A DNA stretch of 64,000 bases, taken from assembly GCA_024500155.1 (NCBI GenBank), contig CM044877.1, positions 75,658,001-75,722,000 of the forward strand, read 5' to 3'. The stretch comes from Chenopodium formosanum (lineage: Eukaryota > Streptophyta > Magnoliopsida > Caryophyllales > Amaranthaceae). The notes below the pieces were generated by a model that did not search any database, was not told the DNA's origin, and saw only the letters and a program-made list of their open reading frames with translations. Both the position numbers and the translations under genes were made by a program. This document shows, in pieces, positions 37,501 to 49,772 of the stretch; the first letter of the stretch is position 1; each line of letters begins with the position of its first letter.

Positions 37501-37757
37501 AATGAGATGGAAAAAAAATAGAAAAAAATATACAAGATGCTCCAAATTTACAATGTTCACAGATCAGATTTTCTTGGAAAACCCTCCGAAATCAAAAGTT
37601 CATGAGTAGTCTCAGAGGAGCGCTGCTCAAAAGTCCAAAGAATATGGCTGCCGGTGTTAATCGAACAACAAAACTGTGGCTTCATATCTCTGAATCTTTT
37701 TGCAAAAGAATGGACAAATGACATGTCTAAGGTCCATGAACGCCGCTACCCTGCCAT

Positions 37758-40700
37758 TCAAGATAATAATATAGGACCGTCCTCAGAAGCAGTCCTTGAA
37801 TTCTGATTATGTATTGTCATCTGCACATCCCGTGAAAATTGGGTTCGCTTCTTTGCATAGGGTGCTTCTCTAGCTGTGCACATAGAATATGACCCAAAGA
37901 AATCAATATAATTACATAACAGCATATGCTAATACTGAATTCAAAATGAAATTATGTCCCCATATATAAATACTGAATAACTTAAAAGAGAGAGAGACAT
38001 GTCGGCTATTATTGCTACACTTTGCTGCTTCATTTAGAGCTTTACCATAAAATGTTCCCTCAATTGCTTCTTATTAAACTGTGATATACACTTCAAATCT
38101 CCTGAGTACTTAAAGACGAGGCATATCATATAGCATGCAGCTAACAGTCTTAACATCAAATATTCCTACATCGTATAAGTTTTCTTACCAGCCAATCTCT
38201 GAGCCCTAAGAATGTTTTGCCGTCTTTTCCACCAAATGATTGAGCAGCCAACAATTAAAAGCAATGCTAAGAACACGGCAATGGCAATGCCAACTTTAGC
38301 GCCCAGAGAAAGATGAGGCCCACATGTACGCAGGCCTGGTATGCCACAAAGTCCTGCATTATCAGTAAAACTGCAGAAACCAATTTAGTTAATCTTGCAG
38401 CATACAAGGGGTAACAAAGAATGATTCATGTTAATCAGTAAAATGACTAAACAAACTTACTTGAAGCTAGCTCTGTGTAACAATCTTCCACTAAGTGCAG
38501 CTGGAACTCTTCCGTACAGCTTGTTTCCATTGAGATTTCTGCATTATGACAACTTTCTATTATTAGACTCAACGGCAATTAAATTCCTATGGTGCAACCA
38601 CAGAGTTTTGCCTTACAGTATTTGTAGCGAATGTAATTGTCCTAGAGTCTCTGGAATCGAGCCATTCAGAAAGTTATAAGAAAGATCCCTGCCAAAAGTA
38701 TTACAAGCATCAATACAGATATCCACTTTACAATTGTGAAGTATAAACGATTAACAAGATGACCAATTCATGATTTATACGATTCAAAACATTATATATC
38801 CAGAGAAGGGATTCAACTAGATAATACAGCAGTGTCTTGTCCTTTTTCTATATGTTTGTCACTCTACTGCTAATTGCTTAAATTTGCTGGGAAAATTATC
38901 TGGTTTAATCTCCTGTTTCCTTAATTTTTCTAAGCCAAAATAAAGATCAATGTCTATGGACATTCTGCCTAATAGTCCAATGGTCTCAATCCCACAATGA
39001 AAGAGCTTTGTTTCGTAATTTCTGTCATAGCCAAGAGCAAGCATACAAGCAAAAGCCCATAGACTTAGTATATATGTGTTGTAACTTTCACAAGATAAGA
39101 GGGAAGGTGTGAGGTTGATAGAAAATAAGTTAATCCTAGTCCTTTATCTTGATCTTTAAAGAAGCTATGTGTCTATGTGTGCATGTTTTAGAATTAGTCC
39201 ATAAGTGCATCTGTTGTGGCTAAGAAATGTAGCTTATAGTTTAGTAATAGCAATAACTACTGCTAATACAGAAATTGTGTTTTAAATTCACATGAGATTC
39301 AAACATTTAGAAAAGATTTGACACCCAATTAAAAATATGCATGTTAGATACATGGAGAGGCAGATGGATATGAGCAGTACTTCATGCAATAGCAAGTGTT
39401 GGATGTAAAGGTCGGTTGCATCAGTAAACTGCTCATCCACCATTTTGCACAATACAAAAATCAGTGACGGAAAGTGTTAAGGGTGAGGATAGTGGAAAGA
39501 GTACAACAGAACAGACCATAATCTGATATAAAGAGAAGGCATTTTTTTATTGGCAAAATTGAGTTGAAGTACTAATAGCACACTTACAAAATCTCCAAGG
39601 TTGTAATGGTCCCCAAGGATGGAGGGATAGTCCCACGAATACTGTTTCCACTAAGGTTACTGCCAACACAATAAAGAACAAATTATAAAAAAGGGATTAG
39701 TGTGCTTTTTGACGAATTTGTTATGGATGAACTATGTAAAAAATGCACAACGTAAGAGGGAAAAAGTTACAAAAGACATAACATATTGAATACAACTCAT
39801 AGTCTCATATTTGCATTAAAATGAGGTGATCCATCAGTTGTCAGCCAGAAGAACACCGATATATTGTAGTTACCAGCAACTTACATGCTCTGCAAATGAC
39901 TCAACTTTGATATATCTCGAGGGAGGAAACCATGTAAACCCTGATTGTCAAGACCACTGAGGATGCAAAAAGAGAAACTTCATTACCAAAAGGAAAAAGT
40001 AATATCATCAATATGTTTATATGATCATGCGGTCATGCCTACTGCAGATTAATTAATTTACAAAATTAAATAAAATTCTAAGGCTTCTTAAAACCACATG
40101 CACACGAGCACCCAATTACCCATATGTCAAGCACAGACCTACAAATAAGGGCACATGCACATGCAATTGCACATAAACATACATACAGAGTTGATAAGAA
40201 TAACCCTAAGGGTGAATTGGCAAGATTATAAGTAGTTGGATGGATCTTGAATAGCCAACCAATTAAACTAATGACATATTGTTACTTGCAAAAAAGGAAA
40301 GAAATTATTTCAACAACCACAGGCTACCTCCTTGCAACCATTCTGAACACCTTGCTACTGTAAGATAAAATCTTAAATCCACCTCCAGAATATACCAGGA
40401 GGGAAATGTACGAACAAAGATAGTTGGCTAAATGGGTTTTCACCATTGATGTAGTTCTGATATGAACCTTAATCTCACCCTTTACGTGCTTCTCATATGA
40501 CCCAAAGCCTATTAAGGAATCCTAAAATCAACCAAAAATCAATTTTGGAACTAGGTCATGCCATTTATATTTTTTTGTTCTAACAAACATTAACATAACA
40601 TCCAATAGGCAAACTAAAATTATTGGGACGTATAGCAGCTGAATATGGTGAGGGACAAAATGTTGAGCTCAAAAAGTCAAGATAGAAACTCAGGTTATTT

Positions 40701-43700
40701 AATTGATGATTTTAGAAATTTTCTTTTGATACTAACAGTCAATCTTGTTGACTATTTTACACAACTAAGAAGATGCCAAGAAATTGATGTGCATGGAGAG
40801 TTATGAACCATGTTTTAAGATTGCTAATCCCTTTCTGGTAAGTAGGCTTAATGAGTCGATAGACAATGATGTCATGAAACTTTAAGCAATACACGCTGTT
40901 GTGTACAGAAAGACACTTTGAGATACAAAATCATATCAATTAAAGGTACCTGCATCTCCACTCTTTGTAGTTAAATTATTCGTTGTCATATGATTTCTTT
41001 CATATATCATTCACGCGAATCTTATTTCTTAAGGGACACATTAGAATATCATGAATTTGTTTGATGATTGTAATAATGATGACATCCAAATTCTTGTAGA
41101 TTCATAAAGAACAATGCTGTTTGGTTTTATGAATAATGGGATTAACTGGAATAATAATTGCTATAACTTTTTGGGCAAATGAATTTGCTATGTTCGAGAT
41201 CTATATTGAGAAATGGCATAATGACCTAAACAAAACCTACTAGTTTGTTTAGTACAAAAGAGTTCCTACATTGCGACCTTCATATTCTTATAGGAATACA
41301 AATTTAGGTTTTTTGCAAGCTGTATAAGGGTTCCTGCAATATGATACCAGCATAACATTTTGAAAACTAAAATACACAAGTACTAGCTCTTTGACTCAGA
41401 GACAAATACTTGTGACGAAAACAAACATATTGAGGCTTGGAGAGGTTGATTCAATCGATTGGTAAATTATGATCAGCCTAGAAATTAAAAAAAAAAAAGT
41501 ACTTAACCGGAAGCAGAGCCCTGGTACACTGCCAAAGCCAGTTCATGGAGATAAGAACACAGAATAGTACCCTCTATGTTGAGTTATTGGGTAACACAAG
41601 TGGAGTTATACATTGTTATGCTTAGTTCTAGAGGTAAAATTAGGTTGCAACTTGCAACTATTTCATATGGTGGGAGAGCTAACCACTACAGTTGCGGAAG
41701 AGGATGAACCTCAAAAATGGTTGTGTATAAATTCAGCTATTGCAACTATTACTAATCTCCCAACTGAAATCATTACATAGCAGTTCTTTGCAGCATAGCA
41801 AAATCAATTCAGCTAAAATGTGAGGCTTGAAAAAAAAACAGTTTTGCAGAATATAAATCCTAAATTCCTAAGCAGGATTGAAACTTACAGTCCGTCAATG
41901 TACCATCTTTTATTAGCACCATCGTAACGACAGTCTGCTCCATTCCACGGATGTTGCCGGGGGACACATGGATCACCATTCCACCCAAGGCGATGAGGAA
42001 GCTGAAGCGCCTTTTTTAGCGATTGCAAACCACTGACTAAAGGAAAGAGAAAGGAACAGTTAGATGTCTACATGATTACATTTGTCTTAACCAAAAAACG
42101 ATAATAGCAGATATATGGAAAGAAAAAAAAATATTATGTCAATGCTTTCAGTAAATGCTGAAAAGGATACATATTAGTTATTTAGTTTAGCTCCTATGCA
42201 CATAAATGCATTAGTGCAGAAGGAAGACCACATTAACTTTTTGTCTGTTCTCTTTCCCTCTTAGTAATACTCATATTAAATTTCCAGTGACAGTGAAGGC
42301 TATGGACCTTGCAATCTTGCATGTAAAATATTTTGAAATAATCAATCAAAGCCTTAATCCCATAAGTGGGGTTGGCTAAACAGAATTTTGCCACAACATG
42401 TTTAGGGTACAACCAAATAATTAATCACTACCCAAGTTCTATTTCATAGTGTGCTTCTTGCCTTCTTGCACTAACCTTAAGTCATGTATCTGATAAACAT
42501 AGAAGAGTTATTAAAAGGCCATTTCAATCATTGTTTTGTTGAGTTAAAACCATAAGTAACAAGAGCTATAAGAGAACATCACCTACTGTAATGCCAGGAA
42601 GAATAAAATAAAACATACTAGTAATTAGGGCAAGGTCAAAATCTTGAGAAGAGAAGCCAAATGATACAGTTAGGTATGTACCTTCAGCAGATGAAGTTTT
42701 TGCTTCCGCTGTTAGAACTAGAAAGACTTCAAAGGCACTGATTATTGCATGGCTTCCACTGATGGGCTTCAAATTGATTGTCAAAGTCCGACCATCGATT
42801 GCAACAGTTGTATTTAACACTAAAGCAGTTTTAACATCCCCGCTCATGTTAACAACATCTACGGCTTTAAATACAACATCACCATTTATCAGAATATCAA
42901 AGACCCTTTGTCCTGCCTTGGTGATGGAAAGATCAATCTCGGCAAAATGTAACCAAATGGAATAGTTACTGTTAGGTTCCACATCCATTGAATAAGTTAA
43001 CTCAGGCTCAACATCAGTGCTAACTAAAGCTGATTGATAAAGACCTTGTGGATAAAAGTTTGGAGCAATTGAACTTTTCTTGATAGGACTTTCAACAGAA
43101 ATAGCCTTGTCAGAACTTTGGCCAAAAGTCATCAGTGAATTAAAAAACCTATCTCCGCCCCAAGGGTCACCCCCATAGTCTTCACCAAACTTTGGCCTCC
43201 CCTGCCCACTGCTAAACCTCTTTACAGTTTTTAGAATTGTTCCTTTGCCAAATAGTGGGCCAAAATTGTACGCTTTATCATTTACCTGCTGAATTTCAAT
43301 AGAAAGAATTGCTGGATTACCGTGACCTGTGCTGTGGAAGCAAAGAGATACAGTACCATCAGTTAAAAAGACAATGGTTTCTGTAAACACATGCTCATCA
43401 TCTTCATTACTCCATCCAGCGGCCAAAGAATCCACCAGAGTTCCCTCTACAGATATATCAAATAGAGGTTCATTGTCAAAGTTTGGATCATCTACCAGAC
43501 CATAAAATATCCTCACAAGATAATGCCCAGAGGGCACTCGATTAATGTTGTAACAATTTTCTGGACCCTCGGATAAAGGGAAATAGCGAAGGGTGGATAG
43601 TGGAGGGGTAATATAACTAGGCCGTGTAGCATTGGCAGGTATTCCTCCTGTATATGCAAAATCTTTGTACCATAATGTATTTGTTGGTGGAGAGCGGATG

Positions 43701-44750
43701 TCCTTCCTCGATCCACAACTTATCCTAAGAGCATATGGCCCTGATATTCAAAATAATGTTCCAAAATAACATTAAATAGCAAGTAAGGAAATGTCCTAAC
43801 TTATTCTTCAAGACACATGCAACTTTTCGATTACAATTCGAGGTTAATCAAAGCACACCCCCACTTAATTCCATCTTATCTAGTATTTCTTCTTACCTAA
43901 AAACATGCTATTAGTTTAATCATGATAAATGAAGTTGGAAATCCACATTTAAAATGTCACAAACTCAATCACTAACACAACACTTCAAAAACATATCAAT
44001 AAGTTCGTCTAATTACATCAATAAGTTGGCCCGAAAAGAAATGCTTAATAATTGGCCAAGGCAGTTTACTTCACCAAGAGTAAGTGATCGATAACAACAA
44101 TGATCAATCAAAGTACCGAATACGAGGCAAATTGCTTTGCACCTTGCTCATAGTTGCAGTAGGCGATTAAATGGGAGGAACACAGAACAAAAGCAACTAA
44201 ATGAGCTACTATAATTCATAATTTTGCCAAGAAAACTTAAATTATTCGAAAAAGTCCACACTCTCAAGTCTCAATTAAGAAAAAACAGAGCAAATATACA
44301 AACAACCAAATTGAAAGCATCCACAAAAATGCACAAATCAAGCACCAGAAAAATTCTTAATGAAAACCAATGTGCCCTTTACTAACTACACCAAAATTTG
44401 GTCAATTCAGCTAAAACCAATGAAATTAGTCAATTTTTTAGATCTACACTACTCTTAAACTGAAGTCAAACTAAACCCATCAAGCAAATTAAGTGAATTT
44501 TACTCAATCAAACCCAAAATTCAAAAAACACCCATAAAAAATAGACAAAAAATTAGAATCTTGCATGCAATAAATCAACAAAAAAACTGCAAAAAAAATT
44601 CAAACTTTAACTTACTAAACTCATACCAATTTAAAAAAAAAGGTAAAGTATGAAGAAAAAGTTTTTACCTTTTGCTTTAGCTTGAGAAATAGAACAAGTA
44701 GAAAGGAATATGAGCAGCAGAAGCAGCAGAATAAGGCGGCTAATAAGCAT
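37758..44750 (-). CDS. RLP4-like: Receptor-like protein: malectin-like domain, LRRs, one membrane span, no kinase (RLP4 type)
   Basis: Nine exons on the minus strand: 44669-44750, 42682-43740, 41889-42036, 39885-39956, 39588-39659, 38617-38688, 38461-38538, 38189-38370, 37758-37873. All junctions are GT-AG and phases agree, giving 1881 nt and 626 residues, the length I recall for Arabidopsis RLP4. Residues 1-25 form a signal peptide (MLISRLILLLLLLIFLSTCS). A malectin-like domain covers about 28-370 (CGSRKDIRSP, LRYFPLSEGPENCYNI, GGDPWGGDRFF, YSIWLHFAEI). Next comes WNGDPCVP, then LRRs, three of them on 72-nt exons of equal phase, LCGIPGLRTCGP, one membrane span at about 554-575 (VGIAIAVFLALLLIVGCSII) and a 50-residue cytosolic tail ending SEDGPILLS. 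No kinase exon exists downstream. It should sit in the plasma membrane with the malectin and LRR parts outside; RLP4 proteins have been linked to the cell wall interface. No stops or frameshifts are seen. The 1.9-kb intron 3 shows no clear element. Confidence 0.95.
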
Positions 44751-45296
44751 CGTGAAGAAGCATCAAATGCCCAACAAGTCTTTCTTTATCAACTATTTCT
44801 TGTAAATCTTCATAACCCACATTTCCAAATCTCGAAATCTGTGCAAAATTTTCTGGGTTTTATCTTTCTGAAATGAATGATTGAAGATTAGAATGAGGAA
44901 AGTGTTGGGTTTAAACGTGGATGCCGGTATAAAGGGAAGGAGAGAGTAGAATATAGAGAGTTATTAACTTATTTTAATCTTTAGTTTGAGTGGAGGAAGT
45001 CAAGGATTTATGACACATTTGGTTTTTATGTCCGAATTTCTTTTGACCCGTGAATGAAAGTGACTGGCAATGTGCTAAGTTTTCATTTAATTACGGCGGT
45101 TCTTCGTTGGAGTTGGAGGTCCCTTTTCCCATTTATGGGGTTATTCATTGGATGGATGTTGGGGTGGGAATGGAAGTTGAGTTCGGATGTGGACTTAAAG
45201 AGCACTAATGTCCCAAGCCGCTCCGCTTGATCTTTATGATTGACGAAATTTGTCAATCTAATAACAAAGGTGTACTAGATCAATAGTTAGCATGAG
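44751..45296. other. RLP4-like promoter region
   Basis: Upstream flank (minus strand) of the RLP4-like gene. The leader is AT- and CT-rich on that strand. I could not settle on a TATA box; TTTATACC near 44930 is one candidate. Confidence 0.4.
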
Positions 45297-45299
45297 TAA

Positions 45300-45463
45300 G
45301 GGTCTGTTCTCATTGGTTGAACAAAACTGAACTTATTAATTAGTGATTTTTAACTACGGATTAGTGATCTTTGATTATTTATTATTATACATATGTGTAT
45401 ATACAAATATACATATTAAAATATTTAAGAAAAATATACTATTATTATTATTATTATTTATTG

Positions 45464-45502
<39 letters not shown>

Positions 45503-45591
45503 GTTATTATTATTATTATTATTTATTGATTATTATTATTATTATTTATTGATTATTATTATTTAATTATCATCATCATCATCATCATCAA

Positions 45592-45684
<93 letters not shown>

Positions 45685-45833
45685 CATTATCGTCGTTGCA
45701 ATAAGAGCTTAAAAGAATGAAATTTGGCTTTATATCATTAGCAATATCATTACACATGAGCTGAACTGAACTGAACTGAACTGAGCTGAACTGAACTGAA
45801 CTGAACTGAATTTCAACGTATGAGAACAGGCCC
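45300..45833 (-). mobile_element. 'CAGTTCAG' Harbinger-like MITE, 534 bp
   Basis: TAA flanks (45297-45299, 45834-45836); GGGTCTGTTCTCATTGG at the left, CTGAACTGAACTGAACTG..GAGAACAGGCCC at the right. It is the inverted sibling of the 6906 copy, sharing GAATGAAATTTGGC. The interior is mostly (ATT)n and (ATC)n microsatellite, 45437-45683. Confidence 0.88.
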
Positions 45834-46494
45834 TAAATGATAGCTTTGTAAATATTGGGTTTTAGTTCCTCTTTCCTCCTCCATCGAAGTACTTTTATTG
45901 AAAACGATCATTTTCAAATTAAAAGAAAACTCTAGAAAATGGAAAAATAAAGTAGGGTATATGGATAATCCCAAGGGAAAGGATTTGTCGTCCTCCTCTA
46001 TTAAAAGTGCTCGAGAGCTTAAGTTTCTCCATTGAAACTCTTTGAATTACGATTTTGAAGGATAGAGAATGGAAGATGGCAATAAAGAAGGACACTACCT
46101 AGTTAGTGTTACAATTTTACCCCCTAACTTATAGCATGAAAAGACAAATATAACCAGTTGATTGACAGATTTGGTCAATAAAATAGTTCAACTTGTATTT
46201 TCTCCTAAGACCGTGCCAAAAGTTTGAAGAAACGAAAAGAATTTGAAAATTTCAATCATCAATTTTATATAATTATTTCGTAATCATAATTAAAGATAGA
46301 GTATTAATGGTTGAAATCTTGCATCAACATTATTTTGTTTTTGTCACATTTGACAATGTTATTTTAGGTATTGGTTTTGTCACTTCAGCCATTAATAAGT
46401 TCTTTGACTACTCGAATATTTTTTTTTTGAAAAAGAATACTCGAATATTTGATTATTTGTAGTACTTTGTTATAGAGCAATTTTATTTTTTACA
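45834..46494. other. Intergenic, nothing recognised
   Basis: AT-rich spacer without coding signal. Confidence 0.5.
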
Positions 46495-49114
46495 TTTAAT
46501 ACAGTATATAAACCAATCATGGGCTTCAACCATCCGCTTAAACTTTTAGTTGATTTAGTCTTTTAACATGGTATCAAAGTCAGGCCCACGATACAGGACC
46601 CTAAAAGTCAAAAAATATGTCTAAAAATTAACTAAGCCAAATTGAGGTAGATTAATGTGAAGGGGAGTGATCCCCTAAAAAAAATGTGAAGGGGAGTGAA
46701 AAAACACTCTAACTTGAAAAATTACACGAGACAAAGTTAAAATGAACCGTACATGTGAGGGGGAGTGTTGAAGAATAGACCTCTCAAATATCACCACATA
46801 TAAGCTAAGTGTCCCACATTGGTGAAAGAAGAGAGAGAGTTAATCACTTAATAAGACTAAGGGACTACTCCTTCTATCGCCATACATTTTTAGGATGGAA
46901 CCTCCTTTGGACTTGTGAAGTGGACTTTCTTTCTTAATTTGCGGTTGTGACCTAGACCTGTATTTAACTACAAATTTTTGCCTACACCCCTGTGTAGGTA
47001 GCACTACCTGCACCCCCTCTTCATCATAATGACGTCATATAATAATTTTTTGATTTCGAATCATATGTAAAATGTTCATTTTGGTATATATAAATGTTCA
47101 TTTTTGTAGATATAAATGTTCAATTTTGTATCATTAAATGTTCAATATTGTTAATACGGCGATACTATAAATTTATTGTTTCTTAAGCATAACTTTTTTT
47201 ATCTTTTCAAATGTATAAATGTACACAAGCTCAATTTATTAATTAAACGTAGAAACTTTAAGAAAAAAAAAAACAAAAGTGAAAATCTTAAACTTCAAAA
47301 ATGTACATATCATATACTTAGTATATATGTGTCTTACAAAATAAATTGAAAATCGCCTCTAATTTAACATTTGGTATACATAAAAAGTTTGTAGAGTCAT
47401 CGTGCTTGTGTAATAGATAGCCTTCTACGTACTCTTATGACGTGTGTGTGTTTTCCTTGGTACATATCTTTTCATCAATACATACATTATCGTATTCAAA
47501 AATTTAAAAAGTATTTCATTGATTGACCTGTGTGATAAGAGATCAAAATTTTATAAAGTAAAATGTTAGTAACAATCAAAACACACGTCCTATAAACAAG
47601 ATAGAAACATTTTAAAATACAAAATTTTAACATATTGCCAGAAAATAATGAACATACTTCAATATGAAGATGAACAAGTAATATCATAATCTAAATAAAC
47701 ATTTTTCAATACGAGAATGAACAAATATTAAAATTTAATTGAACATTTTTCAATATGATAACAAAAAAGTATTCAAATTGAAACAAATGTCTTTTAACGT
47801 GAGAATGAATGAATAAGTATAAATCTAAATGAACATGTTTATATATAAAAATAAATATTGAATTAGATTGCGATGCAAATAAACATCTTTTAATATAAGA
47901 ATGAACATATAATGTAAAGAGAATGAACATGTATCAAAATTAATTGAATATAAATGAACATGAAATCCATCTAAAATGATCAATGTTCCACCTAAAATGA
48001 ATATATACAATAGACTGATATTCCTTATTAGATCAATAGAAAATACAGGAAGAAAATGGAGATAAGGACATTTATCGTAATTCTAATGAACGTATATTAA
48101 TATGTGCATGAACATATATTAGTACATGTATGAACATTTATCAAAATGAAAATGAACATTCATATACAAGCTAAATTTATATTTCTATAATCATACGAAA
48201 TAGATCAAATCCAGAAAATTAGGGCAATTAAACTCTATTCTATTTTATTTTATTTTGTGCAGTAAATTTATAAGCTAATAATACACCACAAATTAATTCA
48301 ACTTAAAGTGGATTAATAAACCAGACATCATTCTACTATAATTATAAGAAATATTTGTTGCGACAGAAATTATAAAAAAAAACCATTGTTATGATAAAAC
48401 TTATAAGAAATCATGAAGTAATACTGGAATTTCATATACCTAGAGAAAGTAATTGAAGAATAAGACAAATAAAAAGTAGGGTTTATACTTTTTTTTTTTT
48501 ATCAAGAATAAACAAAAATCAACTTACAATTTGATTGTTGGTCGTTCTTTTGTAGAAATTTTCTACAATTTTATCTCTTACATACTATATTTTGGTAGAG
48601 ATCTAAGAGTGTTTGAATTTTTTTTTTTTTTTTTTTTTTTTTGTAAGACAAATTTGGGAGATTTTGATAGCTTAGGAGTGAGAAAATGGAGAGAGAAAGG
48701 GATAAAATTATGAGAAGAGAAAATTTTAAAATCTTGGTAAAATTACAGGGAAATTGATTTATAAGAGGAGATAGAAAAGGTGAAAATACCTACACTAGGA
48801 TGTTGGTATATGTTGTATAGTGTATGTGGGGATGGGGTGTAGGTACTAATAGCTACACTAGGATGTAGGTATTAATAACTAGTATTTAACATGGTATTAA
48901 GAGTCAGCGTGACACAAAGGTCACAGGTTCGAATCTCATCCACCTCTCCTTTTAAAAGGGAATATTAAACGTTGGGTATAGTGGGGCCCATGCTATATTT
49001 ACACTTCAAGCCCAATGACTTCTTTCATGTGAGGGGGCATGATAAAGTATATAAACCGATCCTGACCTTTAACCATCAGTTTAAACTTTTGATTGAGTTA
49101 GTCCTTTTACAACA
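46495..49114 (+). mobile_element. TRIM-like LTR pieces, split by a Mutator-like element
   Basis: Two related short terminal repeats (about 75 bp, AGTATATAAACC to TTTTaaCA) lie at about 46495-46568 and 49040-49114. The first is followed by a Met-tRNA-type primer site, TGGTATCAAAGTCAGGC (46569), and the second is preceded by a purine tract GTGAGGGGGCA. Between them lies another LTR-like unit starting TGTTGAAGAATAGACC (46766) and ending ..TATTTAACA, followed by a second primer-like site TGGTATTAAGAGTCAGC (48892). It looks like tandem or nested TRIMs without protein coding. Confidence 0.5.
46969..48881. mobile_element. Mutator-like non-autonomous element, 1.9 kb
   Basis: Exact 9-bp TSD GTATTTAAC at 46960-46968 and 48882-48890. 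The ends align inverted over about 50 bp: CCTACACCCCTGTGTAGGTA against CCTACATCCTAGTGTAGCTA, then both CTACCTrCACCCC-like. The interior is rich in GAACAT/ATGTTC repeats and has no coding region. Confidence 0.8.
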
Positions 49115-49319
49115 TTGTTTTATTTTTTTCTTTTTCAAAACGTTTAAACAAACATGTAAATTAATATTAACCATTGCCCAACTAGATCAAATTAAAAAAA
49201 TTGATGTCCGATTAAGCATGTATCAAGAGTTTTAGATTTGGGTCAATAAAAGTGCGACATAAAATTAATTGTTATTCGGAATCCCTAACAGATTATCGAA
49301 CTATCTTTATAGCGACTTA

Positions 49320-49453
49320 GGGCGTGTTCTTTTTAGCTTAATTTCAGTTCAACTCACTTCAGTTCCTAATTTCCTTATCTCATAAATACGGAGTAGTTCA
49401 GTTCAGCTCAGATCAATTCAGTTCAGTTTAGTTCAATAAATAAGAACATACCC
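49320..49453. mobile_element. 'CAGTTCAG' MITE, 134 bp
   Basis: TTA flanks (49317-49319, 49454-49456); ends GGGCGTGTTCTTTTTAGC and ..AATAAGAACATACCC; CAGTTCAGCTCAG inside. Confidence 0.8.
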
Positions 49454-49580
49454 TTAAATTATATTAGGGAATATATATTTAATTTGGTTGATTAATTGCT
49501 AGCTTTGATTTTAGTTTGTAAGTTAGGTACAAATTCATACGAAGTGATTTCTCAGTACATTAGTAGGTATGAGAGTTAGC

Positions 49581-49617
<37 letters not shown>

Positions 49618-49772
49618 TCACAAATGCCACAATTATAAGACAACTTTAAACTCTATGCAAGCATTAATTATGAAATGGATCAATACCTCTCAATTTCATG
49701 GTATATGTCCTTAAATAACAGACGGCACAACGTAATCAACGTTAGGTGATAGAACAAATAATTACTCCATAA

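Noticed and set aside
45343..45757. Frames rich in Tyr/Ile or Asn/Asp
   Set aside because: Translations of the (ATT)n and (ATC)n microsatellites.
48890..48950. tRNA-like GGTTCGAATC stretch
   Set aside because: No acceptor stem or anticodon arm can be folded; it lies after an LTR primer-like site in a TRIM.
6908..49453. Harbinger element at 52355 as the direct source of the CAGTTCAG MITEs
   Set aside because: Both use TTA/TAA targets but their terminal sequences differ (GGTTGCGTTTGG against GGGCCTGTTCTC), so no direct parentage can be claimed.
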